Below are positions 7,628 to 15,683 of a stretch of 64,000 bases of DNA, one piece after another; position 1 is the first letter of the stretch, and each line of letters begins with the position of its first letter. Where the stretch lies: positions 62,001-126,000 of the forward strand of contig CACWXY010000004.1 in the NCBI GenBank assembly GCA_902764915.1, read 5' to 3'. The notes beneath the pieces were generated by a model, which did no database searches, was not told the DNA's origin, and worked only from the letters and a program-made list of their open reading frames with translations. A program made the position numbers and the translations under genes. This DNA is from an uncultured Eubacteriales bacterium (lineage in GTDB: Bacteria > Bacillota > Clostridia > Christensenellales > Aristaeellaceae).

Positions 7628-9148
7628 TTATTCTTCCACATATCCAAGCTCGATATAAAGCCAGTAGTACTCGTCATACAGTCCGCAGCAGGCATCCATA
7701 CCCATGTTGGTGCTGAAGGCTTTCTGCAAAACGGCTGTCCAGGATCCATACTTTTCAAACAGTTCATCCGGCAGCGGGCCTTCTTCATGGCCATAGGTTT
7801 TCAGGTTGCTTTCCTTGACAGCAGCCAGGCTCTCCGGGTTGTCCGCACATGCCGCAAGACGCAGCCGATTTCTTTCCTCGGAAACCGCTCTCGCCATCGC
7901 TTCCATGGATGCGCCGTCCTCCCGCATCCGGAAAAGCATATCTGTCATGGTATCCATGGATTCATGATACGCTCTGCGTTCTTCCTGCGCCTGCGCAACG
8001 AATGCCGGATCCGTCCAGTCATATGCTGCAAAGGTGCCCAATCGCTGGGAATCCGGATTCGGAGAAAACCCGTAGACAGCCTCCGGGTTTTCTATGATAT
8101 CCGCCATTGCCTCAGCGTTCTCTCTGGGATCATGGATATATGCAAAGGCCGGCTCGATCCACGCAAAGACCATATCATTTCCGGACTCGGACTGATCCTC
8201 ATGCCAGGTAAAGGTTCCGTCGTCATGGAAGGCAATCGTGCCGGTGCCATCCACGTACACCGGTTCTTCGCTCTTTACTTCGCCGTCCGCATCATAGACA
8301 AGATTGGTTTTGCCGGCACCCTCATATGTGATCGTCATCGTTTCCGTATCCAGCCGTCCGACAATGATCCATCGCGTCAGTTCCCATGCGCTGCTGCCCC
8401 AGTCAATGGTTATCCACGCCTCATCCGATGCAAAGCAGCTCACCTGGGCATGCGCCCGGTCGCACTGATAGTCTCCGACAAAGTTCATCACGGGGTTCTG
8501 CCAGTCCGGGTCCTCCGCAAAAACGGCAATGTATTCTGCACTTTCATCCAGCAGAAGCGTGATCTGCGGGTCGGTCGAAAAATCCTCTCCGTTTCTGGTC
8601 CATTTCACAAAGAGGTTCCCCGCCTGGGGCTGTGCGGCAAAGGTGTGAACAGCGGGCTCTGCCAGGCCAATGTAAACCGACTGTGCCGGATACTCCGGAT
8701 CGAATTCCGGGGCAGTCTCGCCCTCCGTATAAGCAATGTATCCCCAGCCCTCTGTGTTGGCGGTAACAACGATAGAAGCCTCCGGCAGATCCATCGCTGA
8801 GAAATGATAGGTCTCACCGCCTTCGACCTCCAGCTTCAGGCCGTCCTCACCCTCTTCAGAGACAGTAACAATGAAAGGCTCTTCGTTTTCATCCCAGCCC
8901 CGCAGGTTGCCATACAGTGTATTCCCTTCCTGCTGTATGATCCAGCCGATCGGCTCTTCATCCAGGATAAAGGACACGGCCCATCCTTCGTAGCCTTCTG
9001 TTTCAGACAGCTGCACAAGCAAGTGATTGCCATAGGCATCTTCAAAAGCGCCCTGACGGGTCCATTCCTCTGCTTCAGACAATGCCCCGCATACTGCCAG
9101 CGCAAGTACTGCACCGATCGCCAGCAGAAGGCAAAACAGCTTTTTCAT
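7628..9148 (-). CDS. Large secreted protein of unknown function
   Basis: A 506-residue protein with an N-terminal signal peptide (MKKLFCLLLAIGAVLALAV then CGALSEA). The cysteine lacks a good lipobox, so I favour type I cleavage after LSEA. The mature part is very acidic. Around residues 165-215 there is a short segment like an InlB/Flg_new bacterial repeat (AGNLFVKWTRNGEDF with following strands). The middle (about 225-335) is rich in Trp, Tyr and beta-type residues, and the C-terminal 150 residues are helical with many Glu and Met. No catalytic motif is recognised. Such architectures are common among extracellular proteins of gut Clostridia. It is monocistronic, with its own promoter and terminator. 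Confidence 0.65.
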   Translation of the reverse strand: MKKLFCLLLAIGAVLALAVCGALSEAEEWTRQGAFEDAYGNHLLVQLSETEGYEGWAVSFILDEEPIGWIIQQEGNTLYGNLRGWDENEEPFIVTVSEEGEDGLKLEVEGGETYHFSAMDLPEASIVVTANTEGWGYIAYTEGETAPEFDPEYPAQSVYIGLAEPAVHTFAAQPQAGNLFVKWTRNGEDFSTDPQITLLLDESAEYIAVFAEDPDWQNPVMNFVGDYQCDRAHAQVSCFASDEAWITIDWGSSAWELTRWIIVGRLDTETMTITYEGAGKTNLVYDADGEVKSEEPVYVDGTGTIAFHDDGTFTWHEDQSESGNDMVFAWIEPAFAYIHDPRENAEAMADIIENPEAVYGFSPNPDSQRLGTFAAYDWTDPAFVAQAQEERRAYHESMDTMTDMLFRMREDGASMEAMARAVSEERNRLRLAACADNPESLAAVKESNLKTYGHEEGPLPDELFEKYGSWTAVLQKAFSTNMGMDACCGLYDEYYWLYIELGYVEE

Positions 9149-9218
9149 TTTTACTCCTCCTACACTGCATCATTCTGTCGCATACCAGGGCGGGCTGGTA
9201 CTGATGCCCGCGTATCAT

Positions 9219-9247
9219 ACTATAATATAAAAAAATGGATTGAACAA
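9219..9247 (-). promoter_or_regulatory. Promoter of the secreted protein gene
   Basis: On the minus strand TTGTTC (9242-9247) and TATAGT (9219-9224) are separated by 17 AT-rich bases, 71 bases upstream of the start codon. Confidence 0.55.
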
Positions 9248-9513
9248 TCTTTCCCGAGGGGGGAGAATTGCCGTTTGCAGGACGAATACCCGATACAGCA
9301 GGCATTATGGAGCCGCTCGTCTGACTGCCCGGAAAGCGTCACGCATGGAATGCCCTGCTGATTCCCTGACAAAGTTCCTCCCTGGAACAGTAGGGGAAAC
9401 GGACAGCGGATATCATAAAAACAAGCAGGCCTGTGCATCGGGCTGTCCGCACCCATCGTCTTTTCATATGTGTCATGGAGCATGCAATACCGGACTCTGC
9501 CTGATCGCGCCTG

Positions 9514-9547
9514 CAAAAAAGGGGAAGACGCATGACCTGTCTTCCCC
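9514..9547 (-). terminator. Terminator of the flotillin gene
   Basis: GGGGAAGAC (9521-9529) pairs with GTCTTCCCC (9539-9547), and the minus strand continues with a run of T residues. It sits 27 bases past the flotillin stop codon. Confidence 0.9.
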
Positions 9548-9573
9548 CCTGGCATATATGTCAGCCGGCAATA

Positions 9574-10986
9574 TTACGCCTGACTGTCCTGGGCTTCTGC
9601 CTGCGTGCCTTCCGCAAGCGCATTCTTTCCTCCCATAAAGCCCTGCAGTATCGCACTGATATCAATGCCGGTAGCTTCCTTCATGCCTTCCATGATCTGA
9701 CTGGAAGACTGCATGACATCCCGTACAAGCGCCGGGGCATTCCCCTGGCCATACATGACAATCTTGTCGGTCTGGGTCAGCGGCGCCGCCGCACTGCGAA
9801 CCACTTCCGGCAGGGCCGCCAGATACATTTCCAGTACGGACGCTTCGCCCATTTTCTTCTGTGCCTCCGCTTTGCGCTCAATGGCTTCCGCTTCTGCCAG
9901 TCCCTTGGCCCGGATGCCTTCTGCTTCCTGCTCCATCGCAAAGCGAAGCGCCTCTGCTTCCGCTTTCTTGGCTTCCGCCTGCTGAACTGCCTCATACCTG
10001 CGCGCTTCGGCTTCCTTCTCCCGACGGATCAGTTCCGCCTCCGCGGCGCGTTCGGCTTCGTACTTTTTGGCGTCGGCCGCCTTACGCACTTCCGCATCCA
10101 GCTGCCGCTCACGCAGGGCAATCTCCTTTTCCGCCAGTTCTGCTTCCTTTTCCCTGCGGGCAATATCCGCATTCGCCTTGGTAACCTCGATTGTCTTGCG
10201 CTGGCTCTCCTGCTGAATGGAATAGGCCGCATCGGCTTCCGCCTTCTTGGTGTCAGCCTTGACCTTCATATCCGCCTGCTGAACCGCCAGTTCCGCATTC
10301 TGTGCCGCAATCTTCTTGTCAGCATCCACTTTCACCGCATTGGCTTCCTGCTGTGCCTGGGCAGAAGCGATGGCAATATCGCGCTGTGCGTTGGCCTTGG
10401 CAATCTGTGCGTTCTTGCGGATCTGTTCCACATTGTCAATGCCCATGTTTTCGATGGTCCCGGCATTGTCGCGGAAGTTCTGAATATTGAAGTTCACAAC
10501 TTCAATGCCCAGTTTCTGCATGTCCGGAATCACATTTTCCGTCACTTTCTTGGCCACGCCCTGCCGGTCCTGCACCATTTCCTTGAGTCCGACAGAGCCC
10601 ACGATCTCACGCATATTGCCTTCCAGCACCTGGGTTACCATGGCAACCAGCTGCGCCTGCTTCATACCCAGCAGGGATTCCGCTGCGCGGTTGAGGAGAA
10701 CAGGGTCCGAGGAAACCTTTACGTTTGCCACACCGTCTACCATGACATTAATGAATTCATTGGTAGGAACGGCTTCACTGGTCTTCACGTCCACCGTCAT
10801 TACCTGCAGACTGATCTTGTCCACTCTCTCCAGGAAGGGAATCCGCCAACCGGCTTTACCGATCAGAATCCGTCTCTTGCCAAGACCTGAGATAATGTAG
10901 GCCGTATCCGGCGGCGCCTTGAGATAGCCCAGGGCCAGAAGAAGCAATGCCAGAAGCAATGCCGCACCGATCAAATACCACAACAT
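9574..10986 (-). CDS. Flotillin-like SPFH/band 7 membrane scaffold protein
   Basis: A 470-residue flotillin. Residues 4-20 are a single membrane anchor (LIGAALLLALLLLALGY), residues about 25-190 form the SPFH domain (PPDTAYIISG, PTNEFINVMVDGVANVKV), and residues 200-400 are a long coiled coil of Ala/Glu/Lys repeats (KAEAEA, EAEARRYEA) that drives oligomer formation. The tail from about 400 (LPEVVRSAAAPLTQTDKIVM) matches the conserved C-terminal flotillin region. In Bacillus flotillins organise membrane microdomains and control fluidity with an NfeD partner; no NfeD-like gene is adjacent here. The start follows GAAAGGAACGGACA. Confidence 0.92.
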   Translation of the reverse strand: MLWYLIGAALLLALLLLALGYLKAPPDTAYIISGLGKRRILIGKAGWRIPFLERVDKISLQVMTVDVKTSEAVPTNEFINVMVDGVANVKVSSDPVLLNRAAESLLGMKQAQLVAMVTQVLEGNMREIVGSVGLKEMVQDRQGVAKKVTENVIPDMQKLGIEVVNFNIQNFRDNAGTIENMGIDNVEQIRKNAQIAKANAQRDIAIASAQAQQEANAVKVDADKKIAAQNAELAVQQADMKVKADTKKAEADAAYSIQQESQRKTIEVTKANADIARREKEAELAEKEIALRERQLDAEVRKAADAKKYEAERAAEAELIRREKEAEARRYEAVQQAEAKKAEAEALRFAMEQEAEGIRAKGLAEAEAIERKAEAQKKMGEASVLEMYLAALPEVVRSAAAPLTQTDKIVMYGQGNAPALVRDVMQSSSQIMEGMKEATGIDISAILQGFMGGKNALAEGTQAEAQDSQA

Positions 10987-11328
10987 TGTCCGTTCCTTTC
11001 TCCGCGTCCGCGGTTCCTGTCTGTTATCGGGTATAGCTGCATTCTACCAGACGCGCTGTTTCTCCACTACCGAAATCCGTCAAACTGTCAGAAAACCCGC
11101 TTCAATTGTCATGCGTACCTCACCAGCCTGCGTTTCTTCCGTCATTTTCCCTGCCTTGCACACACGAAAAAGACCCGGCAGCATATACTGCCGGGTGCAT
11201 CCCAGTCTGTCATTCACTTGGCCCAAAAGTGAATCTGGGAAGAATATACCACAGATTCCTGCATTGTGCAAGAGACTGGCCCATTATTTGGAAATATCCT
11301 TACCGATATGCACAAAAATGCATCGGCA
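10987..11328. other. Intergenic region with two hairpins
   Basis: It contains the SIMPL terminator (11166-11195) and a second inverted repeat, ATTCACTT with AAGTGAAT, at about 11211-11233. A TGGTAGAAT extended -10-like element on the minus strand near 11042-11050 could drive the flotillin gene. No gene is seen. Confidence 0.45.
11166..11195 (-). terminator. Terminator of the SIMPL-domain gene
   Basis: CCCGGCAG (11174-11181) and CTGCCGGG (11188-11195) form a perfect stem with a six-base loop, followed on the minus strand by TCTTTTTC. Confidence 0.75.
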
Positions 11329-12015
11329 TTACCGCAGTTCCAGTGTGACACTGACCGTCGCTGTATACTCCAGATTATTGGCAAAGATGGAAGTGGACTT
11401 GCCGCTTCTGTCCAGCATCAGCGCATTGACAACGCCGCCGCCCATTGTATAGCTCTCTTCAACTGAAACAAGCTCACCCAGTTCTTTGCCGCACCCGGCT
11501 GCCACAAGGCCTGCGCGCCGCATACCTTCCTGCACAGCCGCTACCAGCGCGGCATCCTTCGCTTCATCCTCCTTGGAGGAGTAGAAGTTCAGGCCATTGC
11601 ACTGGTTGGCGCCATGCGCCAGTCCCACATCAATCAGATCACCGACCTTGGCGATGTCTTCCATGGTTATGGCCAGCCGGTTATTGACTTCGTATCCGAT
11701 CTGCTCCGGTACAGCCCCGGAATAATCATAGATGGAGTCAACGGAATAGCTCTGCGTCACAATCGACTTACGCTCAATCCCCGCATCCGTCAGTGCCTGC
11801 ACCAGCTGATCCATGCGCTCAGCATTCTCTTTCGCCGCTTCCGCTGCGCTCTCTCCCCGGGTCTGAACACCCAGATAGACCTGTGCGCGGTCAGCGGGTG
11901 CTTTCACCGTAGCCGTGCCGGATACCGTAACGGTTCGCTCATCTGCGTCTGCCATGGCGGTGCAGAGCAGAAGACACAGCATTACAGAACATACACACAA
12001 TAGGGTTTTCTTCAT
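11329..12015 (-). CDS. Secreted SIMPL-domain (DUF541) protein
   Basis: About 228 residues with an N-terminal signal peptide (MKKTLLCVCSVMLCLLLCTA, cleavage near AMADA). The rest is one SIMPL domain, starting with RTVTVSGTATVKAPADRAQVYLGVQTRG and continuing with the typical SKEDEAKDAALVAAV and ATVSVTLELR end. Bacterial SIMPL proteins (BP26, YggE) form ring-like oligomers in or outside the envelope; the biochemical role is poorly known, with links to oxidative stress. Two in-frame ATGs follow AGGAGG, at 12021 and 12015; 12015 has the better spacing of ten bases and a cleaner signal peptide. It is monocistronic, downstream of nothing on the same strand within 400 bases. Confidence 0.88.
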   Translation of the reverse strand: MKKTLLCVCSVMLCLLLCTAMADADERTVTVSGTATVKAPADRAQVYLGVQTRGESAAEAAKENAERMDQLVQALTDAGIERKSIVTQSYSVDSIYDYSGAVPEQIGYEVNNRLAITMEDIAKVGDLIDVGLAHGANQCNGLNFYSSKEDEAKDAALVAAVQEGMRRAGLVAAGCGKELGELVSVEESYTMGGGVVNALMLDRSGKSTSIFANNLEYTATVSVTLELR

Positions 12016-12418
12016 AATCATTCATCCTCCTGTCAGGCAAGTTCTCTGCCTTACATAGCATTGGACGCATTATCCGCGCTTCGGTTCCCTGTTTTCCGGA
12101 ATCATTCTGCCGCATACCGCCGGCAGCGCGCCGGTATGCTCCGCAGTGCAGCTGACGCCTGTTTATCCTTCCTTTTCCGGAAAAAAGGCTCCCGGGTGAC
12201 CGGAAGACGGCGATACCTTCGGAAGACAACCGGCCGGATGGCCGCCCCGGCTTCCCGGTCCTGACGCACAGCCGGGATGCTGTGGCGCATCTGCCGCGAA
12301 ACGCTGTCTGTCAAAAGCTGCATGGATTCCGCTTTCGAAACGGCAATGCGTCTATAAAAACTGCACACGGATTCCGCCGGGAAAAGCGGACCCTGTGCAG
12401 TCATCATACTGCTTTCCC
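12016..12418. other. Intergenic region without a gene
   Basis: It contains the terminator at 12355-12400 for the small gene to its right and the ribosome binding site of the SIMPL gene. I see no coding or RNA gene in 12030-12350. Confidence 0.45.
12355..12400 (-). terminator. Terminator of the small hypothetical gene at 12419
   Basis: CTGCACA (12361-) pairs with TGTGCAG (to 12400) with an inner CCGC/GCGG stem. The minus strand continues with TTTTTATAG. Confidence 0.8.
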
Positions 12419-12775
12419 TTATTCTCCTGAAAGCGATTCAAAGACCAGAATTGCCTTCGCACTTGGCATAACGGACATGCTGACCAGCCGCTGGCCCTTT
12501 GTCCCCATTTCGTTGCACTTGTCTTCAATCAGGCGCGCCATATCCTTGGCTTTGGGTGAATAATCGATGACTTCGGTCACATACCGGCAGACTGTCCTGT
12601 GATGCAGGGCTTCCTCCGGAGCCGGCGGCTTCTGCTCGAGCGTGCCTTCCGTACCCAGCGGCGTCAGCTGTGTGCCGGACAGCACATACTGCCTGTGTGT
12701 TTCCGTATCCTCCACAATTTCCAGACGGGTATCCCCTATCCATTGTTCCGAAACGCGGACCAGTCTCTCACCCAT
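12419..12775 (-). CDS. Small hypothetical protein, DUF4177-like C-terminus
   Basis: A 118-residue protein from an ATG at 12775, preceded by AGGAT; an extension to 12844 is Lys/Arg/Glu-rich and has no better start signal. No signal peptide or membrane segment is present. The C-terminal 45 residues (YSPKAKDMARLIEDKCNEMG, then GQRLVSMSVMPSAKAILVFE) resemble the DUF4177 fold, in which a helix leads to a strand with G-W/Q-x-L-V-S and a final FE, but the match is by eye only. The gene stands alone between terminator and divergent tldD. Function unknown. Confidence 0.6.
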   Translation of the reverse strand: MGERLVRVSEQWIGDTRLEIVEDTETHRQYVLSGTQLTPLGTEGTLEQKPPAPEEALHHRTVCRYVTEVIDYSPKAKDMARLIEDKCNEMGTKGQRLVSMSVMPSAKAILVFESLSGE

Positions 12776-12895
12776 ATTCTCTATCCTGCCTTTTTCTGTA
12801 GCATTCTCTGGTCTTTTTCTCTGTCGAGCGTCTTTTTCCTTCACAGATTTCCAGAAAACCTTGACCAGATTCTGTTTTTCCTTCTGTGCAATCGC

Positions 12896-12924
12896 TTGTG
12901 AGAAGAATAGGGACCTGTTACAAT
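12896..12924 (+). promoter_or_regulatory. Promoter of the tldD-pmbA-GH13-GT2 operon
   Basis: TTGTGA (12896-12901) and TACAAT (12919-12924) are separated by 17 bases, 36 bases before the tldD start. No other promoter-like site is evident within the four overlapping genes. Confidence 0.6.
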
Positions 12925-12960
12925 GCCTTCAACCGTGATTGAACGGAAGGAGTCAGGAGT

Positions 12961-14394
12961 ATGCAGGCACCTTTTTCACCGTATCTGCGCTCCATAGCCG
13001 GCGGCATGCGCCAGCTGATGGAGCGGTTTTATCAAGATTTTGACGATGTCCGTATTCTGTGCACGGATTCCGTCGGGTTTGCCGCCCGCGTATCCCGCCA
13101 GGTCACGACTCTTTCGCACGAAACCATGACCACGGAGCGCGGCATGGTCGTGCGCGTCTGGAAAAACGGACGCTACAGCGAAGCTGCCTTCAACTGTTTT
13201 GATCCGCAGGACCCGGACAGAACCTATGCCGAAATCCTGCCGGTGCTTCAGGCACAGTTCCTTCTGCTGGAAAAGACAGGTACGCCGACTTATGAAACAG
13301 GGCATGCAGAGGATACGCCCTGCCAGCTGTACACGGAGATGGAGACCGGACGGCTGCCGGAGGATGAGGATCTGTCTGCGCTGTTACAGTCCCTGAAGTC
13401 CATCAGTCAGAAAGGGCTTTCCATGGACCCGCACCTGGTAGACGTGCAGATCAGTGCACAGTCCACCCATGTATGCAAGATGTTCCTCACCAGAAATCGG
13501 GATATGCGCCAGAGCTATGTGTATTCCGAAGGTGCCATCAGCTGTGTCGGCAGTCTCAACGGACGCATGGAAATGAGCTACCAGGGCGTCTCCGGACGCA
13601 AGGGGCCGGAGCTCTTCGCAGCGCTGGACGATCTTCTGCCCCAGGTCGTAAAGATTGTTCAGGAACTGCTCACTTCCGAGCGCATCACACCCGGAGAATA
13701 CGATATCATTACCTCGCCTGAGGTCACAGGGCTCATTGCCCACGAGGCCTTCGGGCACGGGGTGGAAATGGACATGTTTGTGAAGCACCGGGCGCTGGGT
13801 GCGGAATACATCGGCCAGCGCGTCGGCTCGGACCTTGTCAGCATGCACGAAGGCGCACTGTGTGCCACGGATGTCACTTCCTATGCCTTTGATGACGAAG
13901 GCACGCTGGCGGGCGATGTAACAGAGATCGACCACGGTATCCTGCGTACCGGCATCTGTGACGCGCTCAGTGCGCTGCGCCTGGGATGCGCGCCTACAGG
14001 AAACGGCAAGCGACAGAACTTTGAGCATAAGGTTTACACCCGCATGACCAATACCATCTTTGACAGCGGCACGTCTACGTTCGAGGAAATGATCCGCTCC
14101 ATCGACTACGGCTTCTATCTGTGCGGCATGCAGTCAGGCATGGAAGACCCGAAGCACTGGGGCATACAATGCATTGTGGAGCGCGCCTATGAGATCCGGA
14201 ACGGACAGCTTACCGGCAAGGTTATGTCACCGATTGTGCTGACCGGTTATGTGCCGGACCTTCTTTCCTCCATCTCGATGGTCAGCCGCGACCGTGAGGT
14301 CTTCGGAAACGGCGGCTGCGGCAAGGGCCACAAGGAATGGGTCAAGGTAGCCGACGGCGGTCCCTATCTCAAAGCGAAAGCGAGGCTGGGCTGA
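12961..14394 (+). CDS. tldD: TldD-family metallopeptidase subunit
   Basis: A 477-residue TldD protein, the catalytic half of the TldD/TldE (PmbA) heterodimer that degrades unfolded peptides and matures some RiPPs such as microcin B17. The zinc motif HEAFGH is at residues 261-266, followed by GVEMD. The C-terminal domain shows the family features, including SIDYGFYLCGMQSG and a near-terminal GNGGCGKGHKEW loop. Its stop codon overlaps the start of the pmbA/tldE-like gene by one base, so the two subunits are translationally coupled. It is the first gene of a four-gene unit that continues with an amylosucrase-like enzyme and a glycosyltransferase, an unusual partner set. The start ATG 12961 is preceded by GGAAGGAGTCAGGAGT. 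Confidence 0.92.
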   Translation: MQAPFSPYLRSIAGGMRQLMERFYQDFDDVRILCTDSVGFAARVSRQVTTLSHETMTTERGMVVRVWKNGRYSEAAFNCFDPQDPDRTYAEILPVLQAQFLLLEKTGTPTYETGHAEDTPCQLYTEMETGRLPEDEDLSALLQSLKSISQKGLSMDPHLVDVQISAQSTHVCKMFLTRNRDMRQSYVYSEGAISCVGSLNGRMEMSYQGVSGRKGPELFAALDDLLPQVVKIVQELLTSERITPGEYDIITSPEVTGLIAHEAFGHGVEMDMFVKHRALGAEYIGQRVGSDLVSMHEGALCATDVTSYAFDDEGTLAGDVTEIDHGILRTGICDALSALRLGCAPTGNGKRQNFEHKVYTRMTNTIFDSGTSTFEEMIRSIDYGFYLCGMQSGMEDPKHWGIQCIVERAYEIRNGQLTGKVMSPIVLTGYVPDLLSSISMVSRDREVFGNGGCGKGHKEWVKVADGGPYLKAKARLG

Positions 14395-15683
14395 TGATTG
14401 ATACATTACTCGCGCTGCTGAAAGCAAGCGATATCGACGGATGGGAGATTACGGATACTTCCACCGAAGGCTGGGAATTCTATCTGATCCGCCACAGGCT
14501 CGACCAGAACCGTGTCAGAAAGGTGCGTCATATTTCCGTCAAGGTATACAAGCGTCTGAAGAACGGCACCTGTCTGGGCTCCGCCTCCGGTGAGATGGCG
14601 CCGACGCTGAGCGAAGCGGAAATGCGCAGACAGCTCCAGGACCTGATCAAGGCTGCCTCCCTGGTCGAAAACCGGGCCTATACTTTAAACCCCAGAGCCG
14701 TACTGACTGGAAAGACGCCGGAAAAGACGGACCCTGCTGTCACTTCTGAAACACTCCTGGAACTTCTCTCCTCGCTCCCGGAAACAGACAGTGCCGACAT
14801 GAACTCGGCGGAAATCTTCGTGGATCAGGTGACGCGCCGCTTTCTTACCTCGGAGGGCACGGAGGTCACGACGTGTGCGCCGAAGTCCATGCTGGAAGTG
14901 GTTGTCAATGCGCGCAGGAACGGTCACGAGATCGAACTCTACCGTCTCTACCGTTTCGGCGCCTGTGACAGGGAAATGCTCCGGGAGGATCTGTGCCGCG
15001 CGCTGCGGTTTGGGCCCGATCGTCTGACGGCTGTGCCCACACCCGCCCTGCAGGCCTTTGATGTCGTCTTCTCCACCGCAGACGCCTGTCCGATTTACCG
15101 CTACTTTATCGACCGCATGAATGCTTCCATGATCGTACGCGGCTACAGCGACTGGAAGATCGGCCAGCCCGTCTGTGAGCAGGGAGACGGCGATCCCGTC
15201 ACCATACAGGCCGTAGGGGTACTTCCCGGCTCCAGTGTTGGCGGACTTCTGGACCCGGAAGGCGCATTAAGCTGCGATATGCCTGTGATCACGGACAGTA
15301 TCGCTGCACATTATCACGGTTCCCGTCAGTTCCGCTGCTATGCGGAGATGACAGACGGGTACCTGGCCCAGAACTTTGTGGTATCCGGCGGTCATCGGAC
15401 GGATGACGAAATACGAAGCGGTGATTATCTGGAAATCGTGGAGTTTTCTGATTTCCAGGTGGATACCATTACCGGCGATATCGCGGGGGAAATCCGCCTG
15501 GGCTATCTGCATAAGGGCAGTACAGTAAGCGTTGTCACCGGCGGTTCCGTTTCCGGTTCCATGCGCACGCTTGCCAGAGACATGCGCATGTCTCTGCGTC
15601 AGGTACAGTACGACTGCCTGCGCATTCCCGCACTTACCCGACTGCATGGTGTCACCATCACCGGGTGCGAAAACGAAGCATGA
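14394..15683 (+). CDS. PmbA/TldE-like partner of TldD
   Basis: A 429-residue TldE/PmbA-like protein beginning MIDTLLALLKASDIDGWEI. The ATG shares its first base with the TldD stop codon. TldE subunits lack the zinc motif and support the catalytic TldD subunit; consistent with this, no HExxxH is seen here. C-terminal segments match the family, such as MPVITDSIAAHYHGSRQ and YLAQNFVVSGGHRTDDEI, then EIVEFSDFQVDTITGDIAGE. The following GH13 gene begins at the ATGA overlap with this stop codon. Sequence divergence from E. coli PmbA is considerable, but adjacency to TldD makes the assignment safe. Confidence 0.85.
   Translation: MIDTLLALLKASDIDGWEITDTSTEGWEFYLIRHRLDQNRVRKVRHISVKVYKRLKNGTCLGSASGEMAPTLSEAEMRRQLQDLIKAASLVENRAYTLNPRAVLTGKTPEKTDPAVTSETLLELLSSLPETDSADMNSAEIFVDQVTRRFLTSEGTEVTTCAPKSMLEVVVNARRNGHEIELYRLYRFGACDREMLREDLCRALRFGPDRLTAVPTPALQAFDVVFSTADACPIYRYFIDRMNASMIVRGYSDWKIGQPVCEQGDGDPVTIQAVGVLPGSSVGGLLDPEGALSCDMPVITDSIAAHYHGSRQFRCYAEMTDGYLAQNFVVSGGHRTDDEIRSGDYLEIVEFSDFQVDTITGDIAGEIRLGYLHKGSTVSVVTGGSVSGSMRTLARDMRMSLRQVQYDCLRIPALTRLHGVTITGCENEA

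Larger units (their letters stand above)
9149..9573. other. Intergenic region with promoter and terminator only
   Basis: The region contains the minus-strand promoter at 9219-9247 and the flotillin terminator at 9514-9547. Between 9250 and 9510 I see no coding or RNA feature. Confidence 0.5.
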
